A stretch of 47,961 nucleotides of DNA, taken from contig NZ_KI519441.1 of NCBI RefSeq assembly GCF_000482485.1, positions 1 to 47,961 on the forward strand. Reading direction: 5' to 3'. The position numbers and the translations under genes are program-made. Source of the stretch: Paucisalibacillus globulus DSM 18846. GTDB lineage: Bacteria; Bacillota; Bacilli; Bacillales; Amphibacillaceae. Each line of letters starts with the position of its first letter. Within the stretch, counting starts at the first letter, position 1. The notes below the pieces were generated by a model. It worked only from the letters and a program-made list of their open reading frames with translations. It did no database searches and was not told the origin of the DNA. Shown here piece by piece: positions 17,672 to 26,122 of the stretch.

Positions 17672-18736
17672 ATGTCGAACAAAGTTTATGTATCAATAGT
17701 AGAGGCTGCGATTATTGCTGTTATTGGTGGTTACATATTTTATTTACTTAATACGCCTCTTCCATGGATTTTGGGTCCATTAACCTTTGTCATGCTTTGG
17801 CAAGGATTTACGAAAAGAAGGTTAGTAGTTCCAGATATAATTCGCGATATTGGTTTTAATATTCTAGGAATCTACTTCGGACTATATTTTACAAAGGAAA
17901 CTCTTCAAACGGTAATACCGTACTTGCTGCCGTATATTCTGGTTACTTGTCTATTAATTTTAGCATGTGTCATCCTTGGCATGCTTGTAACGAGATGGAT
18001 TCAGGTGGACAAAGTCACTAGTGTATTTTCCTTGATACCAGGCGGGTTATCGGAAATGGCAATTGCAAGTGAGGCTTTGAAAGCAAACGCATCCTTAGTT
18101 GTTATTTTTCAGACAATCCGTCTTGTTACCGTCCTATTTACGATACCACCATTTATGGTTTATTTTCTTGGTAACACTGGGAGTGATGGCTTTGAACAAG
18201 TAGTTGGTGAAGTTACTACGAATTCTTTAAGTTATTTGTGGTTTGCAATACCTATTGTTGCATCCTTTTTATTACGAGATAAAATTCCTGCTGGGATTAT
18301 TATTGGCGCTCTTGGGGTGACAGCGATGCTTAACGTAAGCCCTATTGACCTAGCTTCTGTACCATCGGTCGTTATGAATGCAGGACAAGTAGCCGTTGGA
18401 GCAAGTCTTGGGAAAAATATCTTATTCCAAGACTTAAAGGTGGGAGGTAAATATACCTTTGTTTATTTAGGTCTTTCCATAACTGTAATCGGAATTTCTT
18501 TTGGTTTAGGGGCATTATTATCCGCATTTACTTCGCTTCATTTAGCTACCGCTATGCTAGGTATCGCACCTGGTGGTTTTTTTGAAATGGTATTAACTGC
18601 CTATAATGTTGGAGGAGATCCAGCTGTTGTAAGTGCACTGCAGCTTACGAGGATATTATTGATTGTACTGCTTGTACCAGTTTCATTAAAATGGTGGTTT
18701 ACTAGAACAACTAGACTCAGGAGAAATGCAATGTAG
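17672..18736 (+). CDS. AbrB-family membrane protein (putative transporter)
   Basis: 354 aa with about ten membrane segments in two homologous halves, each opening with a P-x-P-x-I-L/I-G-P/A-type stretch (L-P-W-I-L-G-P-L near 30; I-P-A-G-I-I-I-G-A-L near 212), and the conserved L-I-P-G-G-L-S-E-M-A and I-A-P-G-G-F-F-E-M motifs. This is the integral-membrane family often mislabelled 'ammonia monooxygenase' or 'AbrB regulator' (E. coli AbrB); it is not the DNA-binding AbrB. Transport substrate unknown. AAAGGAG lies before the ATG. Single gene with its own terminator. Confidence 0.85.
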   Translation: MSNKVYVSIVEAAIIAVIGGYIFYLLNTPLPWILGPLTFVMLWQGFTKRRLVVPDIIRDIGFNILGIYFGLYFTKETLQTVIPYLLPYILVTCLLILACVILGMLVTRWIQVDKVTSVFSLIPGGLSEMAIASEALKANASLVVIFQTIRLVTVLFTIPPFMVYFLGNTGSDGFEQVVGEVTTNSLSYLWFAIPIVASFLLRDKIPAGIIIGALGVTAMLNVSPIDLASVPSVVMNAGQVAVGASLGKNILFQDLKVGGKYTFVYLGLSITVIGISFGLGALLSAFTSLHLATAMLGIAPGGFFEMVLTAYNVGGDPAVVSALQLTRILLIVLLVPVSLKWWFTRTTRLRRNAM

Positions 18737-18760
18737 TGTAATCAGGTAAATTAACAATCT

Positions 18761-18792
18761 AAAAAAGTCATCCAAAAGGGATGACTTTTTTG
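18761..18792. terminator. Bidirectional terminator
   Basis: AAAAAGTCATCC/GGGATGACTTTTTT hairpin with a short AAAA loop lies between the convergent AbrB-family gene and the SDR gene. Confidence 0.85.
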
Positions 18793-18797
18793 CACAT

Positions 18798-19589
18798 TTA
18801 TAATGCCTTTACAAGTCCACCATCAACCAATAAAGTTTGCCCAGTCACATAAGTATTAGCCGCAGAGCATAGGAACACAGCTTGTTTAGCAAACTCTTCA
18901 GGTTGGCCATACCGTCCAATTGGAATACTTCCTTCAGTGGAAGCTTTTACTTCCTCATAAGTCATGTCCAGTTTGTCAGCCCGGATTTGATCTAGTTGTG
19001 CAACGCGATCTGTTGCGATTCTACCTGGTCCAATTGTGTTGATTAAGATGTTATCGTTAGCAAGTTCTTGTGAGAGACTCTTAGCAAGACCAACAACACC
19101 TGCACGAAATGTATTGGATAAAATCAAGTCATCAATTGTTTGTTTCATAGATGAAGAGGTAAAGTTGGTGATGTGTCCTCGCTTTTGTCTTTGCATATAT
19201 GGAAGTACTTCACGGATTGCTCGTACATAGCTAAGTAGATTTAATTCAAATGCATTTTGCCATGCTGCATCATCAAATTTTTCAAAACCACCAGCTGGAG
19301 GGCCACCTGCATTATTGACAAGAACATCGATGGTTCCATTTTTATCTGCCGCAAATTGAACTAGTTCTTTTATGTTTTTTGAGTTTGTTACATCACAGGT
19401 CTTATACGTTACATTATTGTTTGATGTACTTTCCTGAATTTCCTTAACCGCAGCTATTAAATCCACTTCATTACGGCTAGAAATAACAACATGGGCACCC
19501 TCCTTAGCAAACTGAAGTGCAGTTGCTTTACCAAGTCCTTTGCTTGCAGCCATGACGATTACTGATTTACCTTCTAATCCAAGCTCCAT
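18798..19589 (-). CDS. SDR-family oxidoreductase, non-canonical active site
   Basis: 263 aa Rossmann-fold short-chain dehydrogenase. Cofactor motif A-A-S-K-G-L-G-K-A-T near 15-24, N-N-A-G-G near 92, and the C-terminal Y-V-T-G-Q-T-L-L-V-D-G-G motif are present. The usual catalytic Y-x-x-x-K is replaced by S-N-T-F-R in the expected place (after F-T-S-S-S-M-K). This matches a FabG-like subgroup known to lack the canonical Tyr/Lys, so reductase activity should not be assumed. GAGGAGG precedes the ATG. A single gene. Confidence 0.87.
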   Translation of the reverse strand: MELGLEGKSVIVMAASKGLGKATALQFAKEGAHVVISSRNEVDLIAAVKEIQESTSNNNVTYKTCDVTNSKNIKELVQFAADKNGTIDVLVNNAGGPPAGGFEKFDDAAWQNAFELNLLSYVRAIREVLPYMQRQKRGHITNFTSSSMKQTIDDLILSNTFRAGVVGLAKSLSQELANDNILINTIGPGRIATDRVAQLDQIRADKLDMTYEEVKASTEGSIPIGRYGQPEEFAKQAVFLCSAANTYVTGQTLLVDGGLVKAL

Positions 19590-19665
19590 ATGGATTACCT
19601 CCTCAAAATATCCTCTAAGAAAAATTATATCATACCAATTTAGTAGTAAAAAAATGGATATTAAA

Positions 19666-19698
19666 ATGCCAGACTACCTTAATTCGGTGGCCTGGCAA
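19666..19698 (-). terminator. Terminator of the ComEC-like/DUF3006 operon
   Basis: On the minus strand TTGCCAGG...CTGGCATTTT forms a hairpin followed by a short T-run, just after the DUF3006 stop. Confidence 0.6.
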
Positions 19699-19703
19699 TC
19701 TCA

Positions 19704-19964
19704 TTAGTTTTTCTTAAATGTACTTCCACTACTTTTTGCTCGGAGTTTATCTAATAAGTCTGCAGTAGTTTCTTTTACTTCCTTTTCGGCATCTAGGTCA
19801 ATTGATATGACTTTGTATTCGCCATCTACTTCTTCCATTTTGAATACAGTGTTTACTTTACTACCCTTAGGAAGTTCTTCAATTGGAATAATAAGCTCTG
19901 CTTTTTTTTCTTCGATTAAAATTACAGCTTTATTACCTTCAAATCGGTCTAATACACCTTTCAT
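19704..19964 (-). CDS. DUF3006-family protein
   Basis: 86 aa. Starts M-K-G-V-L-D-R-F-E-G-N-K-A-V-I-L-I-E-E, the hallmark of the short, soluble DUF3006 family (a small beta barrel by appearance), then a charged helical C-terminus. No signal peptide. The start at 19964 is fixed by GGAGGG 7 nt upstream; the frame is open further but overlaps the upstream gene. Only 19 bp separate it from the ComEC-like lipoprotein, so they form an operon. DUF3006 genes beside ComEC-like hydrolases are a recurring arrangement in Firmicutes (from memory). Function unknown. Confidence 0.8.
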   Translation of the reverse strand: MKGVLDRFEGNKAVILIEEKKAELIIPIEELPKGSKVNTVFKMEEVDGEYKVISIDLDAEKEVKETTADLLDKLRAKSSGSTFKKN

Positions 19965-19983
19965 GATTAACCCTCCGAACATA

Positions 19984-21288
19984 TTAATTAGTACATGCAA
20001 CACCTTGTGCAAGGATATCTTTAATTCTAGCTGGACCGATTCCTTTTATGCGATCAAGATCCTCAACGGAATTATATGGTCGTAAGTCGATTAGATCTTG
20101 TGCGCGTTCTGGACCGATGTGTTTTATTTGTTGTACTTCTTCATAGGAAGCAGTATTTATATTGACACAACTACCATTTGATTGATTATTAGAAGTGTCT
20201 TTATTTGAATCCGAGTTAGAACTAGGGTTTGAATTGTTACTAGAACTAGAATTCGAATTATTGGATTCTGTACTTTTCGGAGTTATTGTTCCATCTTTAT
20301 TCGTTTTAATCGAATAATCTTTTCCATCTGTCGTTACAATTATTGTACCATGAACATCTGTACCATATAACTCAATCCCTGATTCCTGAATTAGAGAGAC
20401 AATTTCACGATGGGGATGTCCGTAACTATTCCCTGCACCAGCACTGTATATCGCAACTTCCGGACTTACTGCCTTTACAAAAGCTGGATCACTTGATGTG
20501 CTTGACCCGTGGTGCCCAAGATGTAAAATATCCGCATCAACACTGAAACCTGAATTCATCATTCGTATCTCTGCATTACTATCCGCATCCCCGGTGAATA
20601 GGAATGTGACATTGCCATAGGTGAAAAGTACAGAAATTGATTCTTCATTGGAAGCACCGGTTATGGAGCTTGGATATAATACTTTTAAATTCATTGCGCC
20701 AATATCAAATTCTTCCCCGGTTCTTGGTTCGTGATAATTCGCTCCACTTGATAATACAGCCTCTAAACCACGCTGGAATGTATCAGATGTACTATCATTA
20801 CCAGATAGCCATACTTCTGTAACAGAGAATGTATTTACTACATCAGCTAGCTGTCCAATATGGTCTGCATCTGGATGGCTGCCAATGACTAAGTCTAGCC
20901 TAGTTATTCCTTGTGATTGAAGATAATTCACTACTTCATTTCCACGCCAGTCACCAGCATCGAAAAGAATAGTATTTTCACCGTATTGAAGTAATGTCGC
21001 ATCGGCCTGACCGACATCAATATAATGAACTTGAAGTTCTTCCAGATTATCTACTTGATTGGTAGTGTTGGTATCGTTTTCTTGTGAGGATTGATTGTCG
21101 GTTGTTTCACTTTGTTCGTCAGATGTATCTTCAGCTTCTTTCTCTTCTTGTGAATCCTCTGCTTCAGTTTGCGATTTTTCTACATCTACCGCATTTGTTG
21201 CATCCTCATTACTTTCCTCTATTACTCCTTGGCCACATGCAACTAAGAAAATAGCCATAAACATGGATAGCATGAGTTTTTTATACAT
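19984..21288 (-). CDS. ComEC-like metallo-beta-lactamase-fold lipoprotein with ComEA-type HhH domain
   Basis: 434 aa. Signal peptide with lipobox L-V-A-C (about 16-19), an acidic Ser/Glu/Thr linker (about 20-90), a metallo-beta-lactamase fold domain (about 92-325) with Y-I-D-V-G-Q-A-D and the metal motif S-H-P-D-A-D-H-I-G, a Ser/Asn-rich linker (about 335-375), and a C-terminal helix-hairpin-helix pair (V-N-I-N-T-A-S-Y-E-E-V and K-G-I-G-P-A-R-I) like ComEA. The hydrolase domain resembles the extracellular C-terminal domain of ComEC, but no ComEC channel is present. Likely a surface-tethered, DNA-binding nuclease-like protein; activity is inferred. Confidence 0.85.
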   Translation of the reverse strand: MYKKLMLSMFMAIFLVACGQGVIEESNEDATNAVDVEKSQTEAEDSQEEKEAEDTSDEQSETTDNQSSQENDTNTTNQVDNLEELQVHYIDVGQADATLLQYGENTILFDAGDWRGNEVVNYLQSQGITRLDLVIGSHPDADHIGQLADVVNTFSVTEVWLSGNDSTSDTFQRGLEAVLSSGANYHEPRTGEEFDIGAMNLKVLYPSSITGASNEESISVLFTYGNVTFLFTGDADSNAEIRMMNSGFSVDADILHLGHHGSSTSSDPAFVKAVSPEVAIYSAGAGNSYGHPHREIVSLIQESGIELYGTDVHGTIIVTTDGKDYSIKTNKDGTITPKSTESNNSNSSSSNNSNPSSNSDSNKDTSNNQSNGSCVNINTASYEEVQQIKHIGPERAQDLIDLRPYNSVEDLDRIKGIGPARIKDILAQGVACTN

Positions 21289-21514
21289 GTATACTCCCCC
21301 ATAATAAGTTAAATAAATTCCTTATTAATCGTAACAAAATAACCAAAGGAAATCTATTTGAATTTTTATTTTAGCTACATTGTTAGTGCGTAATATACAA
21401 TTTTGTCATTAGGAAATTTCAATTTTAACCCGAATTTATACTGGTAAAATGACATTTTGCAAAGATGACATTGAACTTGTTTGTTGACATACTTAGTTAA
21501 AAAGGGGAAAAGAA

Positions 21515-21925
21515 ATGGGTAGGTTTTTTAGAAGAAAGAGCGTATTAATCATTTGTATATTCTTTATAATAGTTTGCAGTGGTTTAGTTACTATTTTCGC
21601 TGAGAAAACCTCACTTGAAAATGATGGAACTCATCTAAATTCTATATCTGTTAAAGGGGTGGTTGATCGAATTGAGAATGTAGAGTATGCGATCATTTTA
21701 GTGGAAGAATTAGAGTTAGAATTTGTTGTGGAGATAAGTGACTTTGAAGCAGAATTAGCAAAAGATATTTGGGTTGACCTCGTATTAGTTAGTGAGAAAA
21801 TAAAGGGGTTATCAATTGATTGGAAAAAGACCAAAGAGGAAAAGCAGAAGGTTAAGGAATTGATAAAGGAGTTAAGAGGGCAAATCGGCAAACCTAGTTC
21901 CCCTATAATCCAAATTGATCCTTAA
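21515..21925 (+). CDS. Membrane-anchored or secreted DUF3006-like protein
   Basis: 136 aa. N-terminal R-R-K plus a hydrophobic segment (about 9-29), then V-K-G-V-V-D-R-I-E-N-V-E-Y-A-I-I-L-V-E-E, clearly related to the DUF3006 core of the gene at 19704-19964, then a lysine-rich helix with K-E-L-I-K-E-L-R. Thus a divergently transcribed paralogue with an export or anchor signal. Its 3' end overlaps the convergent kinase-like gene by 23 bp. AAGGGGAAAAG precedes the ATG. Function unknown; the shared neighbourhood with the ComEC-like lipoprotein suggests work at the cell surface. Confidence 0.72.
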   Translation: MGRFFRRKSVLIICIFFIIVCSGLVTIFAEKTSLENDGTHLNSISVKGVVDRIENVEYAIILVEELELEFVVEISDFEAELAKDIWVDLVLVSEKIKGLSIDWKKTKEEKQKVKELIKELRGQIGKPSSPIIQIDP

Positions 21926-22463
21926 CCATATTTGCGACTTCTTGTGCACTTAAGCTTGTGTTATTAACTCTAATGTAATTTGGATATTTAATTTCACCTT
22001 GGTATGAATTCAATCGATGTTTTTTCATAGAGTTTTTTAAGTCATTTTCCGACCATTCAATATTTCTTTTAGTTGGTTTATGTTCTAGTCTAATAGGTGT
22101 TTTATTTCGTACTAATCTTTCATTCAACTCGGCCTCGAGCTCAACTAGGTAAATTTCGGCACCTTCATTATTAAAGAGATTGCAAAGTTTCTTTACGTAG
22201 TCCCAATCTTCCTTCATATCAAATGCCCAAACAAACGTAAAAATGAGGCCATTCAAATCACTTTTTGCCACAGCTTCAAAGATCTCCTGTCGAAACAGAT
22301 TAACTAATCTATTTCCCTCTTTTGTTCCATAGTCAAAAAATGGACTCACCAAGTCAATGGTCATATGATTATGAAAGAGTTTTAATTCGGTGAGTTTGGA
22401 TAATTCCTGTCCAACTGTCATTTTTCCAACAGCTTGTGGTCCAAAAATAAGAACAAATTTCAT
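21903..22463 (-). CDS. P-loop kinase-like protein (AAA_17/AAA_33 type)
   Basis: 186 aa. N-terminal P-loop variant F-G-P-Q-A-V-G-K-M-T-V-G, then F-H-N-H-M-T-I-D-L-V, a Walker B-like hydrophobic strand L-I-F-T-F-V-W-A-F-D, and a lid-like R-L-V-R-N-K segment. This is the layout of small shikimate-kinase- or gluconate-kinase-like phosphotransferases; substrate unknown. GAGGAG lies 7 nt before the ATG. Convergent overlap of 23 bp with the DUF3006-like gene leaves no space for a shared terminator. Confidence 0.75.
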   Translation of the reverse strand: MKFVLIFGPQAVGKMTVGQELSKLTELKLFHNHMTIDLVSPFFDYGTKEGNRLVNLFRQEIFEAVAKSDLNGLIFTFVWAFDMKEDWDYVKKLCNLFNNEGAEIYLVELEAELNERLVRNKTPIRLEHKPTKRNIEWSENDLKNSMKKHRLNSYQGEIKYPNYIRVNNTSLSAQEVANMVKDQFGL

Positions 22464-22510
22464 AACTATTCTCCTCGGTTATTTTTCAATAGTTTACCAT
22501 AAAGAGGAAA

Positions 22511-22544
22511 TAAAAAAGACCAAACCTTCATAGGGTTGGTCTTT
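22511..22544 (-). terminator. Terminator of the YitT-family gene
   Basis: AAGACCAAACC/GGGTTGGTCTT stem with one mismatch; the minus strand continues into TTTTTT. Confidence 0.75.
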
Positions 22545-22602
22545 AGATTAGATTAAGGTATTAATCTAATAGAATACGATAGTCTTTCCTTCGATAATAT
22601 TT

Positions 22603-23469
22603 CTAATGAATTGCCTTTTTAAATTTCCCACCATGAGCCTCTTGGGCATCAACAATAGTAATGAAAGCTTTTGGATCTGTTTCATGAACGATAGACTTTA
22701 GTTTTGCAATTTCTAAACGAGTTAGAACAACAAAAATAACTTCCTTATCATGTTCTGCATATCCACCTTTTCCATATAATTTAGTAATCATACGGCCAAG
22801 TCTTTCTTGAATAGCTTCTCCTACTTCTTCATACTCATCTGTAACAATAAGGGCTGCTTTCGTATCACCGGTCAATCCTTGTCCAACAAAGTCGATTGCC
22901 TTAGCTGCAATGAAGTAGGTAATAATAGATAACATGGCCTGTTCCCAACCAAGCACAAATCCTGCCCAACCAAATATAAAGATATTAATGAACATAACGA
23001 ATTCGCCAACTGAGAAGGGGAGCTTTCTTGAGAGAAGAATACCTAAGATTTCCGTTCCATCTAAGGCACCACCATTACGTATTACAATTCCTACCCCAAT
23101 ACCTAGTATTAGTCCACCAAAAACTGTTGCTAGTAAAGGTTCATCTGTTGCAGGTAGGATGGAATGAAGAGCAGGTTCAATAACTGCTAATGCGACAATA
23201 CTGAAAAGTGATGCAAGTACAAAGCTTTTACCTATAAATTTGTATCCTGCTATTAAAAATGGAATATTAAAGATAAAAATTAAGATACCAAAGTTCATTC
23301 CTGTAAGATTATTAGTAAGCAAGGAAATACCGATGATTCCGCCATCTATAATCGTATTTGGTATTAAAAATAATTCAAGTGCAACTGCTGCAAGTGTTGC
23401 TCCAATAAGCATCATGATGTATCGCGTAATAATGCTTCGGATGGATTCCTTTTTATGTTGCTTTTTCAT
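22603..23469 (-). CDS. YitT-family membrane protein with DUF2179 domain
   Basis: 288 aa. Five to six membrane segments in the first 200 residues ([30 protein letters not shown] motifs of the YitT family) and a soluble C-terminal domain (about 205-285) of the DUF2179 type. B. subtilis has several paralogues (YitT, YpjC, YvjA and others) with unclear function. ATG 23469 is chosen over an upstream GTG because AAGG is placed 8 nt before it. Single gene with its own terminator. Confidence 0.87.
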   Translation of the reverse strand: MKKQHKKESIRSIITRYIMMLIGATLAAVALELFLIPNTIIDGGIIGISLLTNNLTGMNFGILIFIFNIPFLIAGYKFIGKSFVLASLFSIVALAVIEPALHSILPATDEPLLATVFGGLILGIGVGIVIRNGGALDGTEILGILLSRKLPFSVGEFVMFINIFIFGWAGFVLGWEQAMLSIITYFIAAKAIDFVGQGLTGDTKAALIVTDEYEEVGEAIQERLGRMITKLYGKGGYAEHDKEVIFVVLTRLEIAKLKSIVHETDPKAFITIVDAQEAHGGKFKKAIH

Positions 23470-23611
23470 ATAAAACACCTTCTTTTATAAAAATGAAAAA
23501 AATGGTACTTTTAAATTATACATGAAAGTGGTTAGTTTATGTTGTGTTAAACTAGCCGTTAACATACTTTTTTTGAGTTAAAATCTGAAAAAAACTAATG
23601 GGGGAATAAAT

Positions 23612-24100
23612 TTGGATATTTCGATACCAATTGGAAACGGTATTTTTAACTTTCGGTCAGGGGTTGTATTGATAGATGAAGATCGTGTCTTACTACATAA
23701 AAAAGAAAAAGATGATTTTTGGGCATTACCAGGAGGTAGGGTCTCCATGTTTGAAAGTAGTGCAGAAACAGCAGTGCGTGAAATACATGAGGAAATTGGT
23801 GTAGAAGTAGTTGTTGAGAGGTTGCTTTGGCATACAGAAAAATTTTTTCCGTTGGAAGATAAAATGCTTCACGAGATTGCAGATTATTACTTAGTTAAAT
23901 TGATAGATTTCCAAAGCATCTATCGTGGTAAAAGTGAATTTGTGGGCGAAGAAGGAGATGAAGTGCTAATTTATCAGTGGTTTCCTATTAAAAGGTTAAA
24001 GGAAATAGAGCTTTATCCAGAGTTTTTAAGGGAGGACTTACAAGAACTTCCTCTACATCCGGTGTTCTTAACGATAGATCAGAGGAACGATTTGGACTAA
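23612..24100 (+). CDS. Nudix hydrolase
   Basis: 162 aa. The Nudix box is complete: G-G-R-V-S-M-F-E-S-S-A-E-T-A-V-R-E-I-H-E-E-I-G at about 46-68, with the R-E-x-x-E-E core that binds magnesium and the diphosphate. The family hydrolyses nucleoside diphosphate-linked compounds; the substrate is not evident. TTG start at 23612 with GGGGG 7 nt upstream. It precedes the GGCT-fold gene by 29 bp, likely as an operon. Confidence 0.88.
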   Translation: MDISIPIGNGIFNFRSGVVLIDEDRVLLHKKEKDDFWALPGGRVSMFESSAETAVREIHEEIGVEVVVERLLWHTEKFFPLEDKMLHEIADYYLVKLIDFQSIYRGKSEFVGEEGDEVLIYQWFPIKRLKEIELYPEFLREDLQELPLHPVFLTIDQRNDLD

Positions 24101-24129
24101 TTCTTTGTAGTCGAAAGGAGTAATTTAAA

Positions 24130-24741
24130 ATGGATGTTTGGTATGCAAGTTATGGTTCCAATCTAATGGAAGAGCGTTTTTTGGCATACATTCATGGTGG
24201 AACTGTGCCAGGATCAGACCGACCTGAAATTGGTTGCAGGAATAAAACTGTCCCCAAAAAGAATGAGAGAATTGATATTCCTTACCCACTATATTTTTCT
24301 AAAGAACGTACGAAATGGGGGAAAGGTGGAGTGGGATTCATCGGAACAGACATATCGGATGCAGAGCCTACAATTGGAAGAATGTACTTAATAACAGAAG
24401 AACAGTTCGTTGATGTTGTTTCCCAAGAAAATAATGGAATGGATGTAGGCATGGATCTTGCAGAAATTGAGAAGAACGGGTTTGTTGACATACATGACGG
24501 TTGGTATAACCGAATTGTATTTCTTGGAAAAAAGAACGGTGCCCCAATTTTTACCTTTACAAGTAATAAATTAATGAATTCTATTATGTTTACCAAACCC
24601 TCAGCAGCCTACTTGTCTGTTATTTCCAAGGGGTTAATGGAGCTTGGACTTAGTCAAGAAGAAGTAGTGGAGTATTTCATGGATAAGAAAGGAATTAAGG
24701 GGCATTTCCTGCAAAACTCGTTAAGAGATTATCTAATATAA
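24130..24741 (+). CDS. Gamma-glutamylcyclotransferase-fold protein
   Basis: 203 aa. Begins V-W-Y-A-S-Y-G-S-N-L, the Y-x-x-Y-G-S-N/L-type phosphate-loop motif of the GGCT/AIG2 fold, followed by a strand pattern and G-G-V-G-F-I of that family. GGCT proteins release 5-oxoproline from gamma-glutamyl compounds, but many relatives of this length are uncharacterised, so no reaction is assigned. AAAGGAG precedes the ATG. Probably co-transcribed with the Nudix gene. Confidence 0.65.
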   Translation: MDVWYASYGSNLMEERFLAYIHGGTVPGSDRPEIGCRNKTVPKKNERIDIPYPLYFSKERTKWGKGGVGFIGTDISDAEPTIGRMYLITEEQFVDVVSQENNGMDVGMDLAEIEKNGFVDIHDGWYNRIVFLGKKNGAPIFTFTSNKLMNSIMFTKPSAAYLSVISKGLMELGLSQEEVVEYFMDKKGIKGHFLQNSLRDYLI

Positions 24742-24800
24742 TAGTTTTTTTTGAAGGTATTAAATACATAAACTAGAATAGCCAGAGTGAAGAAATATAA

Positions 24801-24832
24801 TTACTGCACAATTTGTATTAACTGTGCAGTAA
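24801..24832. repeat. Perfect 10-bp palindrome (hairpin)
   Basis: TTACTGCACA at 24801-24810 pairs with TGTGCAGTAA at 24823-24832 around a 12-nt loop. It resembles, in reverse complement, the right end of the 8869-9245 element (GCACAATTT, then ACTGTGCGGTAAC). No T-run follows, so it is not an ordinary terminator for the GGCT-fold gene. Confidence 0.7.
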
Positions 24833-24842
24833 CAAGGACTAC

Positions 24843-24926
24843 GTTTTCATAATTCGGGCTCATGTTTTCCAGAATCGGGCGTATGCACTGTTTAAGAGGG
24901 TTCATGTTTTCCAGAATCGGGCGCAT
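24843..24926. repeat. Four tandem 21-bp units
   Basis: Units at 24843-24863, 24864-24884, 24885-24905 and 24906-24926. Units 2 and 4 (GTTTTCCAGAATCGGGCG plus TAT/CAT) differ at one base; unit 1 is close; unit 3 is degenerate. It sits in a 298-bp gap that otherwise shows nothing recognisable. The short frame across it (repeating M-F-S-R-I-G-R) is judged not to be a gene. Confidence 0.75.
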
Positions 24927-25039
24927 GGCTTCTCGCACCTTGAGGCCACAACACAGGAAATCTGTAAATTTATACGGAAACCCACGTACTTCATTTAATA
25001 ATTTAAGTTACTTCACACTTTCCATCTTTTCCGCACACT

Positions 25040-25816
25040 TTACAATCTCACATTTATTTTTGAATTCTTATCTCCTTTATAGTAAAAAACTCCCTCCATA
25101 ATTCGTGTATCCGGAAAGGTTAAGTGATCCCAGTAATACGTTAATGCTTCATTATAATCAACTATCTTATTGAAGTTTTCCAGGGCAAGTATGGAGTTTA
25201 CATTTAGATCATATCCTGCTTCGAGGTAAGCTATAAAGAGCTTTATTTTTTCTATGGTTAACCGTTCTTTTCTTTGGAAAACGGCCGGATACAATACGGA
25301 CCGGTAACTTTGAAGTTTGGGGTTGTTAGCTATTTCATTCACAAGTTGTATACGATTATGTTTGATAGCAAGATCCTTATATTTATCTGGTATTGTCCAA
25401 TCAAAAATAAGTTGAAATATCACTTGTTTTGTACAACCAGTGTTTTGACAAATTCTTTCTACATCATTTTTGGTTTCCCTCAGTAAAAGCATAATGTATT
25501 CTTTTTTCAGTTCGTAGTTTACTTTTTCCTCCATACAGGACCGAAACAATTGGTATGTCCACTCCAACTCGGAAATACATTCCTTTTCTGATATATATAC
25601 TGGAATGTTTTTAATAGGATGATTAGATTTTAATTTGTTATAGGCTTCAATCCCTTTATGTAATAGAAGTTCTCCATGTTTATCCCTTATGACATGGATA
25701 TAGGGGACATTGGCTGTAGTGTATTTGTGGTATGAATAGCGAGTGAGGGAATTGGTAGTTGTATGTCGCGATCTTATTTTTCGAAATGGGACCCACTCGA
25801 TTCTAATAAAATTCAA
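25040..25816 (-). CDS. ParB-like domain protein of unknown function
   Basis: 258 aa. Residues about 36-75 (Y-I-H-V-I-R-D-K-H-G-E-L-L-L-H-K-G, then P-V-Y-I) resemble the start of ParB/Spo0J N-terminal domains, where a short strand pair leads into G-x-x-R/K-x-x-A. A helix-turn-helix-like stretch (D-V-E-R-I-C-Q-N-T-G-C-T-K-Q-V-I) follows at about 115-130, then an all-helical C-terminus. No parA neighbour. TTG start at 25816 with GGAGG 10 nt upstream. Its last bases run into a region without a visible terminator. The ParB relation is only suggestive. Confidence 0.55.
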   Translation of the reverse strand: MNFIRIEWVPFRKIRSRHTTTNSLTRYSYHKYTTANVPYIHVIRDKHGELLLHKGIEAYNKLKSNHPIKNIPVYISEKECISELEWTYQLFRSCMEEKVNYELKKEYIMLLLRETKNDVERICQNTGCTKQVIFQLIFDWTIPDKYKDLAIKHNRIQLVNEIANNPKLQSYRSVLYPAVFQRKERLTIEKIKLFIAYLEAGYDLNVNSILALENFNKIVDYNEALTYYWDHLTFPDTRIMEGVFYYKGDKNSKINVRL

Positions 25817-26122
25817 TTTGCTCAGTCCTCCCTCCTGTTTTTAAAAAGGTATGAAGTACGTGAATTGTCCTATACCATTGTTATACGATTGTAATGAATG
25901 TGGATCCAGGGACTTTTCAGAAAAAAAGGTGCCGGGCTATCTATGTTTGGATAGCTGGTACCTAGTATTATAGGAATGGTAGGGCGATTATTTCAGTCAT
26001 TCTTAGATTTATTTGTTTCGCTTGTTGTGTCCAGTAACGGATAGCACCCCCATAGTAGCATTATAATCGGTCAAAGTTCCTAGCAAATCTGAGAAATACC
26101 GGGGATGCTTATTAGTTCTCTT
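25817..26122. other. 306-bp intergenic region
   Basis: Holds the ribosome site of the ParB-like gene and the terminator at 25921-25961 for the lipase-like gene; nothing else recognised. Confidence 0.5.
25921..25961 (-). terminator. Terminator downstream of the lipase-like gene
   Basis: GGTGCCGGGCTATC pairs with GATAGCTGGTACC (G-U pairs and one bulge); on the minus strand it ends in TTTTTT. About 160 bp beyond the stop. Confidence 0.65.

Noticed and set aside
21484-21514. TTGACA as promoter of the DUF3006-like gene
   Set aside because: No -10 box occurs 16-18 nt downstream before the ribosome site.
24843-24926. CRISPR-like array
   Set aside because: Units are contiguous 21-bp tandem repeats with no unique spacers, and no cas genes are in the window.
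24862-25101. Short protein with repeated M-F-S-R-I-G-R
   Set aside because: The repeat follows the 21-bp DNA period and there is no ribosome site; the frame then runs into the opposite-strand gene.
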